Source: Clostridia bacterium (lineage in GTDB: Bacteria; Bacillota; Clostridia; Oscillospirales; Acutalibacteraceae). Taken from it: a stretch of DNA of 46,343 nt. Made by a program: the position numbers and the translations under genes. Location of the stretch: positions 1 through 46,343 of the forward strand of contig JAFQKB010000049.1 of NCBI GenBank assembly GCA_017397125.1. The letters run 5' to 3'. Positions 43,996 to 46,343 of this stretch are shown here, piece after piece; the first letter of the stretch is position 1; each line of letters begins with the position of its first letter. Under the pieces are notes generated by a model. That model was not told the origin of the DNA. It ran no database searches and saw only the letters and a list, made by a program, of their open reading frames with translations.

Positions 43996-44347
43996 TTTGT
44001 TGCAGATGCAGCGGGCCGCCGCCCGGCGGGTGCAGCAGATGCAGGAGCACTCCCGCCGGGTGTTTGAGGCCCACCAGGGCCATGCCCCCACCCCCCTGAC
44101 CGAGCCCGCCTGGTCGGAGGAGCTGCACTCCCCGGGGCTGTACGCCCGCCCGGAACGGCCGTCACCTGTGCCGGAGCCGCAGCCAGTGCCGTGTCCGGCA
44201 CCCCAGCCGCCGGCACCACCGCCGGTCACCCTGTCCCTGCCCCGTCTGGAGCCGGAGCAATGGCTGCTGCTGGGGCTGGCTCTGCTGCTGTTTCGTGCCG
44301 GCTGCCGCACCGAGCTGCTGCTGGCGCTATTGTACCTGGCTCTATGA
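43985..44347 (+). CDS. Small Pro-rich protein with hydrophobic C terminus, third gene of the cassette
   Basis: 120 residues. An N-terminal helix (LLQMQRAAARRVQQMQEHSR), a Pro-rich middle (~35-85, PVPEPQPVPCPAPQPPAPPP) and a C-terminal hydrophobic segment (~91-120, WLLLGLALLLF and LLLALLYLAL) that could insert in the membrane as a tail anchor. The start overlaps the previous gene, which points to translational coupling. A strong terminator follows directly. Confidence 0.72.
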   Translation: MADDLLQMQRAAARRVQQMQEHSRRVFEAHQGHAPTPLTEPAWSEELHSPGLYARPERPSPVPEPQPVPCPAPQPPAPPPVTLSLPRLEPEQWLLLGLALLLFRAGCRTELLLALLYLAL

Positions 44348-44348
44348 G

Positions 44349-44377
44349 AAAAAGCGGTGTGAAAACACCGCTTTTTT
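44349..44377 (+). terminator. Terminator of the small-gene cassette
   Basis: A 12-bp stem (AAAAAGCGGTGT and its complement) with a GAAA tetraloop ends in a T-run. Confidence 0.9.
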
Positions 44378-44387
44378 GCGTCCCGGC

Positions 44388-44416
44388 TTGCTTTTTGCCG
44401 CCGGCCGGATTATAAT
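44388..44416 (+). promoter_or_regulatory. Orphan promoter-like site facing the XRE gene antisense
   Basis: TTGCTT, exactly 17 bases, TATAAT on the plus strand, just after a terminator. No plus-strand gene follows; transcription would run antisense into the 3' end of the XRE regulator gene. Confidence 0.45.
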
Positions 44417-44431
44417 GGTAAAGACAAAGAA

Positions 44432-44455
44432 ACGGCGGAGCCGTCGCTCCGCCGT
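44432..44455 (-). terminator. Terminator of the XRE regulator gene
   Basis: A 10-bp perfect stem (ACGGCGGAGC and its complement) with a 4-base loop is followed on the minus strand by TTCTTTGTCTTT. Confidence 0.75.
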
Positions 44456-44465
44456 GTAGGTGCAT

Positions 44466-45158
44466 TTATTTGTCCAGGCTCTTCTCCGCTGTCCGCAGCA
44501 GATTGAGCAGCGAGGTGGCAAACTGGGGATACCGGGCGGTCAGCTCATCCGGCAGGATGCCCGGCAGCTGACCGGCCTCCACACCGGGGTTGCCGTCCAC
44601 CGCCACGCCCCGGGCCAGCTGGCCCGCCTTGGCCGCCGACCGGGCCGCCGCGCCCATGGCCGCCGTCTGGTACAGATACTCCTCCACCGAGAACATCGCC
44701 CGGGGATTTTTGGGGTTGGCGCTGTAGATCTGGCGAAACACCACGTAGGTGGTCTGGATGAGGACGTTGGACACCTCGGCGGTCAGCGCTTTGTTGTTGC
44801 ACTTTTGCAGCAGGTCAAACAGGATCTGCAGAGAATTGACGATCAGCTTTTTATTGAGGATGGGCAACACGCCGCCGGCCTGCATCCGGTTGTCCCGGAT
44901 GGCGGGGTCCTGCTCGGGGATCTCCTCCACGGCGATCATGGTGCCGGACTTGTCGGCGGTGCGACCTAGCAGATAGTCGCAGGATACGCCGTAGTAATCC
45001 GCGGCGCTGACCACAAAATCCAGACCGCACTCGCGGATACCCTTTTCGTAATGGGACAGGAGCGCCTGGGAGATGTGCAGGTCGGCTGCGGCCTGCTTTT
45101 GGCTGATGCCGCGCTCCTTGCGCAGCAGGGTCATAATGCGGGGAAAGGCGCTGTTCAT
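44466..45158 (-). CDS. XRE-family transcriptional regulator
   Basis: 230 residues from ATG 45158 (GGAGGTG upstream). The N-terminal helix-turn-helix (~5-65) is typical: LRKERGISQKQAAADLHISQ, then ALLSHYEKGIRECGL and YYGVSCDYLLGRT. The rest is a mostly helical domain of unknown type (~90-230), perhaps for dimerisation or ligand binding. A palindrome next to its own -35 suggests self-regulation. Targets are unknown; the divergent histidine phosphatase gene is one candidate. Confidence 0.88.
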   Translation of the reverse strand: MNSAFPRIMTLLRKERGISQKQAAADLHISQALLSHYEKGIRECGLDFVVSAADYYGVSCDYLLGRTADKSGTMIAVEEIPEQDPAIRDNRMQAGGVLPILNKKLIVNSLQILFDLLQKCNNKALTAEVSNVLIQTTYVVFRQIYSANPKNPRAMFSVEEYLYQTAAMGAAARSAAKAGQLARGVAVDGNPGVEAGQLPGILPDELTARYPQFATSLLNLLRTAEKSLDK

Positions 45159-45212
45159 ACGCGGCACCTCCTGTCTGTAATGGCATCCCCGAAAAAATGG
45201 GGTGCATTGGAA

Positions 45213-45253
45213 ATTGTACCCACAAACCCGGCAAAAGTCAAGTAAAATTTTAC
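45213..45253 (-). promoter_or_regulatory. Promoter and palindromic operator of the XRE gene
   Basis: On the minus strand TTGACT (45241-45236), 17 bases, TACAAT (45218-45213). A 12-bp perfect palindrome GTAAAATTTTAC (45242-45253) abuts the -35. The leader between -10 and start also holds a short CCCC/GGGG stem (45187-45205). Confidence 0.72.
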
Positions 45254-45322
45254 AGATAGTTGATTTTTATTCTTTTATCACAGAAAATACCCGGAAATTT
45301 TTGCTGAATAGGAGCAGACAGT

Positions 45323-45943
45323 ATGAAAACCTACAAGATCCATCTCATCCGCCACGGTATGACCGAGGCCAACCAGGACGGCCGCTACATTGGCCGCACC
45401 GACCTGCCCCTGTCCCCGGAGGGCCTGGCGGCCCTGCTGGCCCTCAAGGAGAAATACCAATACCCCGGCGGTGTGCGGTTTTTCACCAGCCCCCTGACCC
45501 GGTGCCGCCAGACCCTGGAGGTGCTGTACCCCGGCTGCCAGCCTACCCTGGTGGAGGGGCTGTCCGAGTGCGATTTTGGCCAGTGGGAGGGCAAGCGCCT
45601 GCAGGAGCTCAAGGGGGACGAGCGGTTTCTCCGCTGGATGGAGGGGTCCGACCAGTCCATCCCCGGCGGCGAGGACAGCGAGGCCTTCCGTGCCCGGGTA
45701 TGCGCCGCCTTTGAGGGGATCGTCAACGACCTCATCCACGCCGGCGACACCGAGGCGGTGATCTGCACCCACGGCGGTGTTATTACGATGCTCCTACAGC
45801 TGTACGGACTGCCCCGGCTGGACCCCAAGGACTGCCTGGCCAACCCCGGGCAGGGCTTTACGCTGCGGGTCACCCCCTCCATCTGGATGAGCGATCCCGT
45901 ATGCGAGGCGCTCTGCATGATCCCGTGGGAGAAGGAAAAGTAA
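45323..45943 (+). CDS. Histidine phosphatase family protein (phosphoglycerate mutase-like)
   Basis: 206 residues. The catalytic motif HLIRHGMTEAN holds the phosphorylated His with its Arg; FTSPLTRCRQTLEVL, the conserved ECDFGQWEG and THGGV (second catalytic His) follow in order. Members remove phosphate from sugar phosphates, alpha-ribazole phosphate or other small molecules. The sequence does not decide which, and no cobalamin genes are nearby. Start context AGGAG is good. It is divergent from the XRE gene. Confidence 0.88.
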   Translation: MKTYKIHLIRHGMTEANQDGRYIGRTDLPLSPEGLAALLALKEKYQYPGGVRFFTSPLTRCRQTLEVLYPGCQPTLVEGLSECDFGQWEGKRLQELKGDERFLRWMEGSDQSIPGGEDSEAFRARVCAAFEGIVNDLIHAGDTEAVICTHGGVITMLLQLYGLPRLDPKDCLANPGQGFTLRVTPSIWMSDPVCEALCMIPWEKEK

Positions 45944-45968
45944 CAACTTTTGGCACTTTGCACAAGTT

Positions 45969-45998
45969 TTTCGGCAAACCGAAAGAGATAATTTTTTA
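45969..45998 (+). terminator. Weak terminator-like hairpin
   Basis: TTTCGG and CCGAAA around a CAAA loop, with a run of six T starting eight bases later. Short stem and offset T-run make it uncertain. Confidence 0.35.
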
Positions 45999-46007
45999 AC
46001 AAAACTA

Positions 46008-46036
46008 TTGTACCGAGCATAAAAATAAGTTATAAT
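46008..46036 (+). promoter_or_regulatory. Promoter of the aldolase gene
   Basis: TTGTAC, 17 bases, TATAAT, about 40 bases before the start codon. Confidence 0.82.
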
Positions 46037-46076
46037 AAGAGCAACAAGGTATTATACCATCAAGGAGGAAGTAATT

Positions 46077-46343
46077 ATGGCACTCATAAACACCAAAGAA
46101 ATGTTCCAGAAGGCCTATGAGGGCGGCTACGCCATCGGCGCTTTCAACGTCAACAATATGGAGATCATCCAGGGCATCGTTGACGCCTGCAAGGAGCTGA
46201 ACAGCCCCGTCATCCTGCAGGTCTCCGGCTCTGCCCGCAAGTATGCCCGTCACGCCTATCTGTACAGCATGGTCAAGACCGCCGCTGAGGAGACCGGTCT
46301 GCCCATCGCCCTGCACCTGGACCACGGCTCCAGCTTTGAGCTG
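46077..46343 (+). CDS. fba: Class II fructose-bisphosphate aldolase (5' part only)
   Basis: The first 89 residues are in the window; the gene runs off the right edge. GYAIGAFNVNNMEIIQGIVD and ALHLDHGSSFEL are typical of class II aldolases; the LHLDHG stretch holds the catalytic Asp and a zinc-binding His. The enzyme interconverts fructose-1,6-bisphosphate with dihydroxyacetone phosphate and glyceraldehyde-3-phosphate in glycolysis. AAGGAGGAA precedes the ATG. Confidence 0.93.
   Translation, partial: MALINTKEMFQKAYEGGYAIGAFNVNNMEIIQGIVDACKELNSPVILQVSGSARKYARHAYLYSMVKTAAEETGLPIALHLDHGSSFEL

Noticed and set aside
1-46343. tRNA, rRNA, insertion sequences, prophage genes, known riboswitches
   Set aside because: None was recognised on reading both strands; short or divergent RNA elements could be missed without covariance searches.

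Overview
The window looks like a chromosomal segment of a GC-rich, Gram-positive, strictly anaerobic Clostridia member, most likely an Oscillospirales gut bacterium. The signs are: a SCIFF ranthipeptide with its radical-SAM maturase (a pair typical of Clostridia), AGGAGG-type ribosome binding sites, glycyl radical enzymes, a flavodiiron protein with rubredoxins, D-lactate dehydrogenase, and large secreted proteins with choline/glucan-binding-like repeats. No rRNA, tRNA, insertion sequence, phage gene or CRISPR array was seen. The first and last genes are cut by the window ends.

Layout. 1-600 (minus): SCIFF maturase (partial) and the SCIFF peptide, with a strong hairpin terminator between them. 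701-2336: Nudix hydrolase and a DUF975-like membrane protein. 2374-4721 (minus): polar amino acid ABC importer (binding protein, permease, ATPase). 5033-5968: AEC-family transporter. 6117-6956 (minus): AraC-type regulator, divergent from a long unit at 7072-16653. That unit encodes glycyl radical enzyme 1, one activase, glycyl radical enzyme 2, a secreted clan GH-A-like glycosidase without repeats, and a secreted carbohydrate-binding protein with wall-binding repeats. 16829-29172: four more large secreted proteins, one with a leucine-rich-repeat head and three fused glycosidase/CBM/wall-binding paralogues. 29338-32464: D-lactate dehydrogenase, flavodiiron protein and rubredoxin. 32572-34363: a membrane protein of unknown function and a ZIP metal transporter. 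34553-38730: MarR regulator with a heterodimeric ABC exporter. 38779-41985 (minus): SNF2-type helicase with a SWIM zinc finger. 42150-43251: two convergent YfcE-type phosphoesterases. 43352-44347: a cassette of three small genes of unknown function. 44466-45158 (minus): XRE regulator. 45323-45943: histidine phosphatase. 46077-end: class II fructose-bisphosphate aldolase.

The most unusual part is 7 to 29 kb. Two glycyl radical enzymes of different active-site type share one activase and are followed, with no clear terminator, by two extracellular proteins. Downstream, the same extracellular domains occur fused in three tandem paralogues. Five of the six large secreted proteins end in a Cys-containing wall-binding array, and in all five the highly similar part is exactly seven units of 63 bases (441 bases) with ten cysteines. 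A reasonable inference is a surface system that captures and cleaves a glycan or glycoconjugate and feeds a product to radical cleavage inside the cell. The substrate cannot be read from the sequence.
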